Shown here piece by piece: positions 36,275 through 44,917 of a DNA stretch of 64,000 nt (positions are counted from its first letter, which is position 1; each line of letters opens with the position of its first letter). A program made the position numbers and the translations under genes. This stretch comes from Echinicola sp. 20G (GTDB lineage Bacteria; Bacteroidota; Bacteroidia; Cytophagales; Cyclobacteriaceae): positions 375,001 through 439,000 of the forward strand of contig NZ_AP024154.1 of NCBI RefSeq assembly GCF_015533855.1, given 5' to 3'. The notes below the pieces were generated by a model that worked only from the letters and a program-made list of their open reading frames with translations, searched no databases and was not told where the DNA came from.

Positions 36275-36704
36275 TGACCTTGATTATTTCAACCTGATAA
36301 ACAGCGCCAGATATAGTATGATTAGTACCATCCTCATCTTCCCAAACTCCAATGTATTCAACTGGCTCACCTCTAAATGAAACCAAACCTTCTTTGGTAG
36401 AAGTATCGTACAATACTCCATAGCCTTTCTTGGTTACCACATCAAGTTTTATTTCTTTAAAAGGGACTTTGCCTATTGGTTCTGGAAATGAAATTTCAAC
36501 AAATCGCTTGTCACCATCAGAAGTGACTTTAACAGTTGACTTTTCTAGAATTTCAAGGTATTTCTCTTCCACCTTGTTTCTAAAAATAAAGGCCAATTTT
36601 TCAATTTCCCCATCTTGAAATATTCCATCTTTAGAAGGAACGACAAACTCAAACAAGTTTGTATTATATGAAGCCTTTACAGGCTTTTTAATTAAACACT
36701 TCAT
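36267..36704 (-). CDS. Hypothetical prophage protein
   Basis: 145 residues, mixed alpha/beta (FEFVVPSKDGIFQDGEIEKLAFIFRNKVEEKYLEILEKSTVKV, GYGVLYDTSTKEGLVSFRGEPVEYIGVWEDEDG). Not recognised. It is the first gene of the minus-strand accessory unit and is preceded by a leader of about 200 nt with a predicted promoter at 36928. Confidence 0.6.
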   Translation of the reverse strand: MKCLIKKPVKASYNTNLFEFVVPSKDGIFQDGEIEKLAFIFRNKVEEKYLEILEKSTVKVTSDGDKRFVEISFPEPIGKVPFKEIKLDVVTKKGYGVLYDTSTKEGLVSFRGEPVEYIGVWEDEDGTNHTISGAVYQVEIIKVNG

Positions 36705-36927
36705 ATATTATTGTTTAAACAAATTTTGATAAATCCACCTAGCACTTCTAGGAGGCAAAACCTAAGACATACCTCTTCCATTAACCCATTTTCAGGGCTT
36801 TAAAAGCGAATAGGATGTGAATAGATTTTTAATGTCATCAATGGGAAATACTAAAGAAAGTCTATAGCCAATTCTTAAGTACGCCCCAACCCCTTGGCCT
36901 TCGTAGGTTGTTTACTTGATAACATTA

Positions 36928-36935
36928 CAAAGGTA
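36928..36935 (-). promoter_or_regulatory. Minus-strand -7 box TACCTTTG
   Basis: Exact TAnnTTTG, with TTT at the -33 position 19 bases upstream. It would give a leader of about 220 nt for the 36704 gene. Confidence 0.5.
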
Positions 36936-37133
36936 ATTACCTATTTTATTATGTAAAAATATTTATTATTATTTTTATTATTTTATATATTATATTATTT
37001 ATATATTTTCAATCTTTTATTTTTATTTTTCATATTTTACAATATAACATAAAATATAATGGCTATTTTTATATCAATTTTAAAATATTTTAAAATTTTT
37101 CAGAATTATATTTTTTAATAATTTTATTTTCAC

Positions 37134-37141
37134 TACCTTTA
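37134..37141 (+). promoter_or_regulatory. Plus-strand -7-like box TACCTTTA for the helicase gene
   Basis: One mismatch to TAnnTTTG, TTT 19 bases upstream. Predicted leader of about 200 nt. Confidence 0.4.
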
Positions 37142-37155
37142 CATCATTAACCCAA

Positions 37156-37180
37156 CAGGTGGTTTATCCACCTATTTTTA
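37156..37180 (+). terminator. Attenuator-like hairpin in the helicase leader
   Basis: AGGTGG-TTTAT-CCACCT followed by ATTTTT, some 15 bp after the predicted promoter and before the GGTAAC boxes. Confidence 0.45.
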
Positions 37181-37189
37181 AAACAACAA

Positions 37190-37241
37190 GGTAACTTTTT
37201 TTACGAATCATATATACTTGTAATTCAGAAAACTCATTACC
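37190..37241 (+). repeat. GGTAAC element, copy B
   Basis: Shares the 20-mer AAGGTAACTTTTTTTACGAA with copy A at 23341, then a common GTAATT and a closing TTACCT. Further GGTAAC boxes follow at 37281 and 37303. Confidence 0.55.
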
Positions 37242-37349
37242 TACTATATATCAACAGGTTACATCACAATATCTTAAAAAGGTAACTTTTTTATATGAAA
37301 AAGGTAACCACCAAACCAGATAAGCCAGCACATTAGATCATCAAACAAA

Positions 37350-39170
37350 ATGATCAGCATTTTTTATACAACAATGAAAATCAACACTTTAAACATCAAA
37401 AAGGGGACTAAGTACCTAAGCAATGCACTAAATAACCAATTACCGATTAATTGCATTTTTGACAAAGGAAAGGTTGGAGCAGGTGGAACCACCATAGCAC
37501 TAACCAACCAAGTAGATTATATAGTATGTGTGCCTTATAGGTCACTAATAGATAATAAGATCGAGCAAAGTAAATCCAATGCTCTTTACCCTTATCCAAT
37601 CCTGTCTGTCCAAGGAGGAGCCAACAGAACTACTTCAGCTGAAATCAAGGACTATATAAGGAAGAATTCTGTAAGGAAGATTATGGTTACATACGACAGT
37701 TTACCAAGGCTATTTGAAATTCTGGATAGACTAGGTTTGGTATCTTCATTTAATCTCCTGATAGATGAATATCACCTGCTATTTACCAATTATGTTTTCA
37801 GGGACAAGGCGGTGAAAGGAGTCCTGGACTTATTCAGAAAATTCAAGTCCTATACATTTATGACTGCTACAGTCTTGGAGGATGAATTTCTATTGGATGA
37901 GCTAAAGGGAGTAAGGAAAGTAGTTGTCGAATGGGAGGAAGTAGCTGAAGTAAATATTAGACCTGTACAGGCTAAGAATGGAGTGATCCAAAGCACTATT
38001 ACAATGGTGGAGCGATTCTTAAGAGGAGAGTTAAAAGGGAATGCCTACATCTTTGTGAACAGCTTAGACTTTGTTAGGAAGGTTATCAAGAGCTGTGGCC
38101 TTACAGAGGAGAACACTAGGCTAATCTACAGTGAGAGCAACAAAGCAAGATTACCTATCAAAAGAGGAAAGACAACAGATAAACCAAAGAAAATCCAGTT
38201 CATTACATCCACTGCTTTTGAAGGTGCTGATTTCTATGACAAGGAAGGCAGGATTATTATTATCAGCGATCCTAGCAAATCCCATACTCTGGTTGATATA
38301 AGTACAAGCCTGCAGCAAATAGCAGGAAGGATTAGAGACACAAAGTTTATTGATGAAATTTGGCACTTGTACAGTCATACCAGATATGATGAGAGCCTTT
38401 CTTATGATGAATACAGGGATAAGGTCAACCAAAATATTAATGCTGCCAATGAGCTTGTAATGGAGTATAATGGACTTAGCCAAGCAGCCAGAAGACCAAT
38501 GAATGTGGATGCTGATAGCCATTATTTTTATAAGGGAGAAGATAATTTCTTTGTGTTTGATCCCAACAGGGTAAAGCTTGATTTGTACAACTTCAAAATC
38601 ACCCACCACCTGTACAAGACAAGGGTGAGTCTGAGTGAGGAATATAAAAAGAATGGCTTGAAATTGGACAACTATTATTTGGATGAATCACAGGTAGTGG
38701 TTAATACGGATGATTTAGGAACCACTTTTAAAGATGTTGCATTGGAAGTAAAAGCTGTTTGGAATGATCATTTTAATTCTAATAGAATTGATATAATAAA
38801 CGGAGCATTTGCCAAATACCAATTCCTGAACGAAGCCATAGATAGACTTGGGTTTGAAGGATTGAAAGAACAAGGTTATATGCCTTCCAATATAAAAAGG
38901 AAATTGGTAAGCACTGATCTTAACACTTCCTTGGAAGTTAAAGTAATGGAAAGACTACAACTTGAACCATCTTTGAAATCGGGCTGCTTTGTTCCTGCCA
39001 ATAAATTGAAATCAATCTTCAGTTATATTTATAAAGAACTTAAGATTAAAAAAACAGCTAAAGGGACAGATATAGAAGCTTATTTTGATGGCAAATTTCA
39101 GACTAAAAAGATCAATGGAAAAGCAGTTAAGGGGTATATAGTCAATAGACAAAAAATTGTTATAGGTTAA
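37350..39170 (+). CDS. DExH-type SF2 helicase-like protein
   Basis: 606 residues (or 598 from the ATG at 37374). It has a P-loop-like DKGKVGAGGTTIAL, a Walker B LLIDEYHLLF (DEYH box), MTATVL (motif III), ITSTAFEGADFYD, and an arginine-finger region QQIAGRIRD, that is, the SF2 motif order. The P-loop is degenerate (GAGGTT instead of GxGKT), so ATP use should be tested. A C-terminal region of about 180 residues is unassigned. It is the only large early gene on the plus strand and the best candidate for a replication or recombination function in a phage without a visible primase. Confidence 0.7.
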   Translation: MISIFYTTMKINTLNIKKGTKYLSNALNNQLPINCIFDKGKVGAGGTTIALTNQVDYIVCVPYRSLIDNKIEQSKSNALYPYPILSVQGGANRTTSAEIKDYIRKNSVRKIMVTYDSLPRLFEILDRLGLVSSFNLLIDEYHLLFTNYVFRDKAVKGVLDLFRKFKSYTFMTATVLEDEFLLDELKGVRKVVVEWEEVAEVNIRPVQAKNGVIQSTITMVERFLRGELKGNAYIFVNSLDFVRKVIKSCGLTEENTRLIYSESNKARLPIKRGKTTDKPKKIQFITSTAFEGADFYDKEGRIIIISDPSKSHTLVDISTSLQQIAGRIRDTKFIDEIWHLYSHTRYDESLSYDEYRDKVNQNINAANELVMEYNGLSQAARRPMNVDADSHYFYKGEDNFFVFDPNRVKLDLYNFKITHHLYKTRVSLSEEYKKNGLKLDNYYLDESQVVVNTDDLGTTFKDVALEVKAVWNDHFNSNRIDIINGAFAKYQFLNEAIDRLGFEGLKEQGYMPSNIKRKLVSTDLNTSLEVKVMERLQLEPSLKSGCFVPANKLKSIFSYIYKELKIKKTAKGTDIEAYFDGKFQTKKINGKAVKGYIVNRQKIVIG

Positions 39171-39175
39171 AAAGG

Positions 39176-39197
39176 TCAGGGCTGAAATAAGCCCTGA
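39176..39197. terminator. Bidirectional terminator between convergent genes
   Basis: TCAGGGCT/AGCCCTGA arms around a short loop between the helicase stop and the 39198 gene. Confidence 0.7.
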
Positions 39198-39665
39198 TTA
39201 ATAATCTATTTCTTTTGTCCATTTATAGAAAGTCTGATAATCTATCCCCTTTTTTCTGGCAAATTCAGTTTTCTTAACCCCTCCTTTATCTTCAACTACT
39301 TTCCATTCTTTTAAAATTGCCTTCTTTTCCTCCATAGAATAAGTCGTACGTTTAGGGTCATCTTTCAAATCCTCAAAATTCACATAACCAAAGTGCTTTA
39401 ATAGCTTTACAAATTTCAACGCTACTTCATTTGAAGTGACTCCCATCACTTCCAAAAAGCCAATGGCATTTAAAGAAGGTGAATAATACTCAATATTAGG
39501 TTTTGTAACCCCTTTACTAAAAGCATATTTAACAGCTTCCTCGTAAGTACCATACCCCATCCCTTTTATACTTCCATCCTCTTGGACTTCATTATAAACA
39601 TAGACTTCGTAATCCTTATTTTTAAGTAAAAAACTGTAATCTTCAACGAATTTATCTATTTTCAT
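39198..39665 (-). CDS. Hypothetical protein with C-terminal HTH
   Basis: 155 residues. The last 50 (YSMEEKKAILKEWKVVEDKGGVKKTEFARKKGIDYQTFYKWTKEIDY) form a helix-turn-helix like those of transposase/Trp-repressor type proteins, suggesting DNA binding. The N-terminal part (VYVYNEVQEDGSIKGMGYGTYEEAVKYAFSKG) is of unknown type. It is convergent with the helicase gene and divergent from the HNH gene. A regulator or recombination accessory protein is possible. Confidence 0.6.
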   Translation of the reverse strand: MKIDKFVEDYSFLLKNKDYEVYVYNEVQEDGSIKGMGYGTYEEAVKYAFSKGVTKPNIEYYSPSLNAIGFLEVMGVTSNEVALKFVKLLKHFGYVNFEDLKDDPKRTTYSMEEKKAILKEWKVVEDKGGVKKTEFARKKGIDYQTFYKWTKEIDY

Positions 39666-39731
39666 TACTGTGCTATTTATTGATGCAAATATATCTATTT
39701 ATAATAAATACATAAACTAAATATATTTTAT

Positions 39732-40112
39732 ATGAATAAATGGAACAATAAAGGATGGGGCTATGACACCGATTTTTACAGAGGCTCCAAATGGCGAAAG
39801 GTCAGAAAGCAGTACATAGAGGAAAATCCTATTTGTGAATTATGCGCTCAATATGATATTGTCAGTGAAGGGGAATATGTGGATCATATCATTCCTAGGA
39901 GATTTTGTAAGGAAATGGAATATGATAAAAGGAATCTCCAAACCTTATGTGGGGATTGCCATAATAAGAAGACTGCTTTAGAGAGGGGGATTGATAGTTT
40001 GGAGGTCTATTTGGAGGAGATGAGGGAAGGGAGGTTGAAATACATTTGCAAATCAGAAAAATCAATTATACTTATTAAAGTAGATGGCTTTTACGTAAAT
40101 TTTGCATTTTAA
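39732..40112 (+). CDS. HNH endonuclease
   Basis: 126 residues. The classic HNH domain occupies residues about 15-90: a CxxC pair in NPICELC, the VDHIIPRRF His-Asp-His stretch, and LCGDCHNKKTALERG closing the metal site. Free-standing HNH enzymes in phages often aid terminase, but here the gene is 8 kb from the terminase and is followed after 16 bp by two membrane-protein paralogues. So it may work with them rather than in packaging. The C-terminal tail (KSEKSIILIKVDGFYVNFAF) is unusual for the family. Confidence 0.8.
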   Translation: MNKWNNKGWGYDTDFYRGSKWRKVRKQYIEENPICELCAQYDIVSEGEYVDHIIPRRFCKEMEYDKRNLQTLCGDCHNKKTALERGIDSLEVYLEEMREGRLKYICKSEKSIILIKVDGFYVNFAF

Positions 40113-40128
40113 AGTTAATTTTTGATAG

Positions 40129-41736
40129 ATGAATAATACATTGATAACCGCTAATGATTTTAGGATAAGCGAAATAAAAACAGGAAATAAAATCCACCGA
40201 ACCTATTATTATAAACACAAAGTTTGTGATAATGTTATCTTTAAAGATGTTGAGAATAAATTTCAGGGAGATATAGTATTTAATGAAGTTAAGTTTGTGA
40301 ACAAAAATGAATTTAACCTAATAGACAAAACTATCTATATAAATAAATGTAATTTCTCTTTGGGAAAAATAAGTTTTGATGGAAACAATAATACTTTGAG
40401 CTTTGACACAAGTTACGGAATTGAAAAACTAGATGAATATTTGACAACTATAATATTTAAAAACCTTAATGACTCCACCAGAGATTTTAAATTCAGCGAG
40501 GAATGGATAGTCAAAAGAATTAATCTATTGAATTTTACTGTAAAGGATGTTTATATTAAAAGTAACAAAGTAGCAAGTTTACAAATTCAAAACTTCAATA
40601 ATTCTAAATCAAGGATATTTAACGAATCCTCATCCCTAAAATCAATAAAATTAGAAACAGCAGCATTGAGTAGTTTAACTCATAAAGGTGGATTATTGAA
40701 TTCAATTCGTTTTATTGATGTCAATTTTAAGGATATTAACATTTTTTCATTCAAATGTGATGATTTAAAGGAGTTATATATCAAAAACACAAATATTAAA
40801 AGCTTTATCGTTAATTCGGTTGCTAAAGAGGAAGTAAACGTTAATAGGGTCGTTCTATTAGATAATTTTTATCTAACCAAATTTGAATACAATTACTTAA
40901 ACCCTGCTAGCAAAAACATCAGAATTAACGAGTTAGAGATAAATTCTGATACTTCAATAAACTTAAAGAAAATTGATTTTAAAACGGTAAAACTAACTAA
41001 TGAATTCACAAAGAATAGCTCCTTTGTTAAATGCCAAATAAACCAACTTATCTTTAATGATTTTAGCACCACCGCCACTTTTATCTTTAAAGACATAACC
41101 GTTAATTCAGAGAACTCAAAGTTAATCATATATAACTCTATTCTAAACAATGTAACTTTTAATCCTTCTATTTTTCACCTATACGATTCTATAGAATTTA
41201 AAAAGTCAAAACTCGATGGTTTAGAGGTTAATTCATTTGAATTCGTTAAATCAAAAACAATATCAGAGTATAGTGATAAAGGCAAAATTGATAGAGTTGA
41301 GCTTATACGTTTCTTCAAAAACCTTGTTGATGGAGATAAGAATCTAAACCTTTATCAAAAATATAGGGCAATGGAATACAACCAAATGCTCAAGGAAGGA
41401 ACAGATTTAAATTGTGGAGAAAAATTAATTCTCATATTTAACAAAATAACAAACAACCATACAACTCAATGGTATAATTCCGCAATCCTTATTATAATTT
41501 TCGCTGTTTGCTATGGAGGCTACTTGTTTTATTATTTAAGTTCAACCAATCAGATTGATAAACCAGACATTATCCTACAAAATTCCGTCATTCTCCTTAG
41601 CCCTGTTAAGTATTTAAATTCTCTTGAAGAATGCATATTTCCAACTTGGCTATATGTTTTTGACATTTTCTACAAATTCATAATAGGATCATTGCTATTC
41701 CAAATGGTAGCGGCTTTCAGGAAATTTCACAAATAG
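40129..41736 (+). CDS. Beta-rich repeat membrane protein, paralogue 2
   Basis: 535 residues. N-terminal 380 residues of irregular beta repeats (NNTLSFDTSYGIEKLDEYLTT, VNRVVLLDNFYLTKFEYNYL), then YQKYRAMEYNQML, NNHTTQW, two membrane helices (AILIIIFAVCYGGYLFYYL, LYVFDIFYKFIIGSLLFQM) and the end AAFRKFHK. The plan is the same as paralogues 1 and 3. The gene is strongly AT-rich. It starts 16 bp after the HNH gene and ends 10 bp before paralogue 3, so the three form an operon. A TTTTTGAT tract precedes its ATG. Confidence 0.7.
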   Translation: MNNTLITANDFRISEIKTGNKIHRTYYYKHKVCDNVIFKDVENKFQGDIVFNEVKFVNKNEFNLIDKTIYINKCNFSLGKISFDGNNNTLSFDTSYGIEKLDEYLTTIIFKNLNDSTRDFKFSEEWIVKRINLLNFTVKDVYIKSNKVASLQIQNFNNSKSRIFNESSSLKSIKLETAALSSLTHKGGLLNSIRFIDVNFKDINIFSFKCDDLKELYIKNTNIKSFIVNSVAKEEVNVNRVVLLDNFYLTKFEYNYLNPASKNIRINELEINSDTSINLKKIDFKTVKLTNEFTKNSSFVKCQINQLIFNDFSTTATFIFKDITVNSENSKLIIYNSILNNVTFNPSIFHLYDSIEFKKSKLDGLEVNSFEFVKSKTISEYSDKGKIDRVELIRFFKNLVDGDKNLNLYQKYRAMEYNQMLKEGTDLNCGEKLILIFNKITNNHTTQWYNSAILIIIFAVCYGGYLFYYLSSTNQIDKPDIILQNSVILLSPVKYLNSLEECIFPTWLYVFDIFYKFIIGSLLFQMVAAFRKFHK

Positions 41737-41746
41737 AATAATTGTT

Positions 41747-43348
41747 ATGGATATAAAACTACTAAATATTTCCGAGTTCAAGGAAGAGTCTGGAATATTT
41801 GTATACTTGGGAACAATATGTACAAAATCTGGTTTTGACAAAACAATATTAAATTCAAATGTTTCTACTATTCAGTTTGACAAAGTTAAATTTGAGAATT
41901 CAATAACCTTCAACTTTTCAGATAAGCATATAAATCTAAATAATTGTAATTTCAATAGAGAAGCTACATTTAAAGGAAATAATAACCATTTAAGATTTAT
42001 TGATTCTTCTCTTGAAAAAATTTCAATTATCGAGCCATTTTCCTACTTACTTTTAGAATACTCTTTAGAAGATTTTTATTTATATCTTGATTCCTCAATT
42101 GAAATTAAATTTCTTTCAATTTTTTTACATAAGAATGTTGATATCATCAATCTCAATAATTGCATAATTAAGGATAGTGTTGAAATAAATAGCACTGATA
42201 ATATTTATATTAAGACCTTAGAATTTAATTTAAATAGCTGTGATGAACTGACAATTAGTTACATAAAGGTCGGAGGGATTGAATACACAAAAACATCATT
42301 TTCTAATTTAATTCTAGATTCCATATCAACTCTTGCGGATGATACCTTCACTTTAAATATTGAATCTTTTGATACAATATTTATTAAAGAATGTAATTTT
42401 AAGAAATTAGTTTTACAAAGTATTTTTGAATCAAAACTTAAGCACCTTAAGTTAATAAATAATCAAATAGATGATATCCTCCTAAAGGGGATGAAAAACC
42501 ATATGGTAAGAATTGAACACCTAAAGCTAGAGAATGTAAGCAATTTAATATTACAAGGTAAATTTAGCTTTGATTCTTTGTTATTAGAAGGAGTGTTTGA
42601 TGAGATTTTATTGAATAGCTTTTCAGTTAAACATCTAAAGTTTGACGATCTAATTGTTACAAAAAAACTGGAATTAAATAGGATAGATTTTGAAGAAAAT
42701 GGCGGAGTTCAAATCTTTAATAGTTTACTTAATAATGTTATTTTTAGGAAATCCTTTTTTCATAATGTAAGCTTTATTGATTTTTTTGATTCTTCAATGG
42801 AAGGTGTTTTAATTTCGTCCTTTAAAGACTTCGATCCAGCAATTATCCGATCTGTCACTTTAATTCAACCAAAAGGAGAACTAAAGGGAAAAGAACTGTT
42901 TTTAGATAAATCTGATTTTATACGGTTTTTAAAGGTTTATAATGAACAAAGATCAAATACTCATTTGGTCCAAAAATACCGTGCACTAGAATTTGAAGAA
43001 CAAAGGAAAAACCATAATCTTTATTGGTATGAAAAATTTGTTCTTTGGACAAACAGATATACAAATAATCACATTACAAATTGGTGGATTGCAGGAAGAG
43101 CAATTTTAACAATGATATTTTTTTACATAGCTTTAACAACATCTTACTTATATTATTCTGAAACTGTCGACAATTATTGGGATAGTATGTTTATTCTTCC
43201 TTATGCAGTATCACCTGTAAGTTTTTTAGGAACGTTAAAAGGGTATTCTTTCCACCCTGTTATATACATAATAGATTTCTTATATAAAATAATCTATGGC
43301 TTGTTACTATATCAAATGATCGCAGCCTTTAGAAAGTTTAATAAATAA
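41747..43348 (+). CDS. Beta-rich repeat membrane protein, paralogue 3
   Basis: 533 residues with the same layout: beta-repeat region, VQKYRALEFEEQR, NNHITNWW, two membrane segments (AILTMIFFYIALTTSYLYY, VIYIIDFLYKIIYGLLLYQM) and AAFRKFNK at the end. N-terminal parts differ more than the C-terminal parts among the three, which suggests variable recognition and a fixed membrane module. It ends only 7 bp before the stop of the convergent kinase gene. The family is not one I can name; a diverged pentapeptide-repeat protein is the closest description. Confidence 0.7.
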   Translation: MDIKLLNISEFKEESGIFVYLGTICTKSGFDKTILNSNVSTIQFDKVKFENSITFNFSDKHINLNNCNFNREATFKGNNNHLRFIDSSLEKISIIEPFSYLLLEYSLEDFYLYLDSSIEIKFLSIFLHKNVDIINLNNCIIKDSVEINSTDNIYIKTLEFNLNSCDELTISYIKVGGIEYTKTSFSNLILDSISTLADDTFTLNIESFDTIFIKECNFKKLVLQSIFESKLKHLKLINNQIDDILLKGMKNHMVRIEHLKLENVSNLILQGKFSFDSLLLEGVFDEILLNSFSVKHLKFDDLIVTKKLELNRIDFEENGGVQIFNSLLNNVIFRKSFFHNVSFIDFFDSSMEGVLISSFKDFDPAIIRSVTLIQPKGELKGKELFLDKSDFIRFLKVYNEQRSNTHLVQKYRALEFEEQRKNHNLYWYEKFVLWTNRYTNNHITNWWIAGRAILTMIFFYIALTTSYLYYSETVDNYWDSMFILPYAVSPVSFLGTLKGYSFHPVIYIIDFLYKIIYGLLLYQMIAAFRKFNK

Positions 43349-43355
43349 GTTAAGA

Positions 43356-44861
43356 TTACAATCTTGACCAGACTTCAGGACGCTTGTTTTTTCGAATGCT
43401 TTTTTGAAACTCCATTAACTCTTCCTTCCCAATTTTACCTTGATCCAAAGTTATCCTATCAATAAATTCACTAACTATTCTATCATTTTTAATATACAAA
43501 ACACAATGAAATTCAGTTCCTATGAAAAAATAACCTTCTTCACTCATTCTTTCTGTTCTTTCTACTTTATGATTCGACAGTTTAATAACATCATCTCCAA
43601 TATCAGCGTAACCATTTTCCAATTCAGAATATTCTATTTCATATTTATCATCCACTGTTATCATAAAATAAGGATCATTTTCATATATATTAAAGGGTTC
43701 AGATGGAATGTAATGAATTAAAACGAAATCGTTAAATAAGCTATTATCGTAGTATCCCCAAATCTCCTTAATATTATATTCTATGTCATTGATTTTCCAT
43801 TGACCAGATTTATTTTGATTCAAAGTAATATCTATATTACCCATCCCATCGTGCCACCAAAGGCGGTTTCTAAACTCTTTTTCTTTTTCCTTTAATTTCC
43901 CAAAAAATCTAGCAATTTTCTTATATTCATCAGAATGAAATAAACCAGAATTATTTTTAGGAAATGAGCTCCTCAAGCAAAAACTAAAAATCCTGAAATA
44001 TTCAAAAATATCTTTCTCTTTCTTATTTTCAATATATTCCCTTATTTCATTAATATTTTGAAATCTATTTTTTGGATTATTTGATAAACAAATTTCGATA
44101 ACCTGATTATAAATAATTGATTCATCAGATCTGTAAGGAATATTTTTTCTTCCTGTTCCTCGATGCGTTTCCCCTGTGGCATACCACTGCAGTACTTGTC
44201 CAATGGAATAAATATCCATTGTTGGACTTCCTTCTACACCTGAAATCTCCTGTTCAGGGGCTGAAAACAGTCTATTCCCAATCCTTTCTCCTTTTTCAGT
44301 ATCAGCCCTTACTTTAAAAATTTCTGGATTGAAACTAGCTATACCAAAATCTGCTATTACATAACCTTCCCCATCTCTTAATATATTTTCAGGTTTAAGG
44401 TCTCTATGAATTATACCTTGATTATGTAGCCGTTCAATTGAGTTTGTTAAAAAATTAAACAAACTAATAAATTCCTTTTCACTTGGAGCAGAATCATTTC
44501 TTTCTAAAGCTCCTGCATATTCTTTCATTATAATTACAGGAATTTCGACCTCTCCCTCTTCATCTTCAAAACAATAAATGTCATAATCCACATACCTCAC
44601 CAACCCTTTAAGATCGCTCAATGTCATAACATTGAAATACTCCGCTAAAAATCGTTGATTCTTTCTTCCTAATGATTCCCCTGAGGTATTTGAAAGTAAA
44701 AACTTAAATGCTAATGTCTCCCCTAAAATCTGACCAGAATAAACTACACCATTGCCTCCTTGTCCCAACTTTTCCTTTATCTCAACCTCACCAATAGCTA
44801 ACGCTACTTTCTTTTTTCTACTTTTCAAGTGTTTGGAAAACCTTTGAAGTAAACTGTTCAT
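43356..44861 (-). CDS. Hanks-type serine/threonine protein kinase
   Basis: 501 residues. The kinase domain covers about 20-280: Gly loop LGQGGNGVVYSG, VAIK-type Lys in ETLAFKFLL, catalytic IIHRDLKPENIL, metal-binding IADFGIASF, and the activation segment end SAPEQE. The C-terminal about 210 residues (YFRIFSFCLRSSFPKN, RLWWHDGMGNIDITLNQNKSGQWKINDIEYNIKEIWGYYD) are of unknown type. It is 56 bp downstream of the XRE repressor gene on the same strand, so it is probably made in the lysogen. Prophage Ser/Thr kinases are known to act in phage defence (Stk2 of Staphylococcus), so that role is plausible here. Confidence 0.85.
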   Translation of the reverse strand: MNSLLQRFSKHLKSRKKKVALAIGEVEIKEKLGQGGNGVVYSGQILGETLAFKFLLSNTSGESLGRKNQRFLAEYFNVMTLSDLKGLVRYVDYDIYCFEDEEGEVEIPVIIMKEYAGALERNDSAPSEKEFISLFNFLTNSIERLHNQGIIHRDLKPENILRDGEGYVIADFGIASFNPEIFKVRADTEKGERIGNRLFSAPEQEISGVEGSPTMDIYSIGQVLQWYATGETHRGTGRKNIPYRSDESIIYNQVIEICLSNNPKNRFQNINEIREYIENKKEKDIFEYFRIFSFCLRSSFPKNNSGLFHSDEYKKIARFFGKLKEKEKEFRNRLWWHDGMGNIDITLNQNKSGQWKINDIEYNIKEIWGYYDNSLFNDFVLIHYIPSEPFNIYENDPYFMITVDDKYEIEYSELENGYADIGDDVIKLSNHKVERTERMSEEGYFFIGTEFHCVLYIKNDRIVSEFIDRITLDQGKIGKEELMEFQKSIRKNKRPEVWSRL

Positions 44862-44917
44862 AAAACTTTAAATACTATTTAATAAAAGACTATAGAACAA
44901 AACTATTCTATTTCAAC

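Larger units (their letters stand above)
36705..37349. other. AT-rich divergent control region, possible phage origin
   Basis: About 645 bases without a gene between divergent transcription units. It holds two opposed promoters, a small hairpin CCTAGAAGTGCTAGG in the minus-strand leader, extreme AT-rich DNA at 36950-37130, an attenuator-like hairpin and four GGTAAC boxes. The organisation is like a phage regulatory or replication start region, but neither is proved. Confidence 0.55.
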
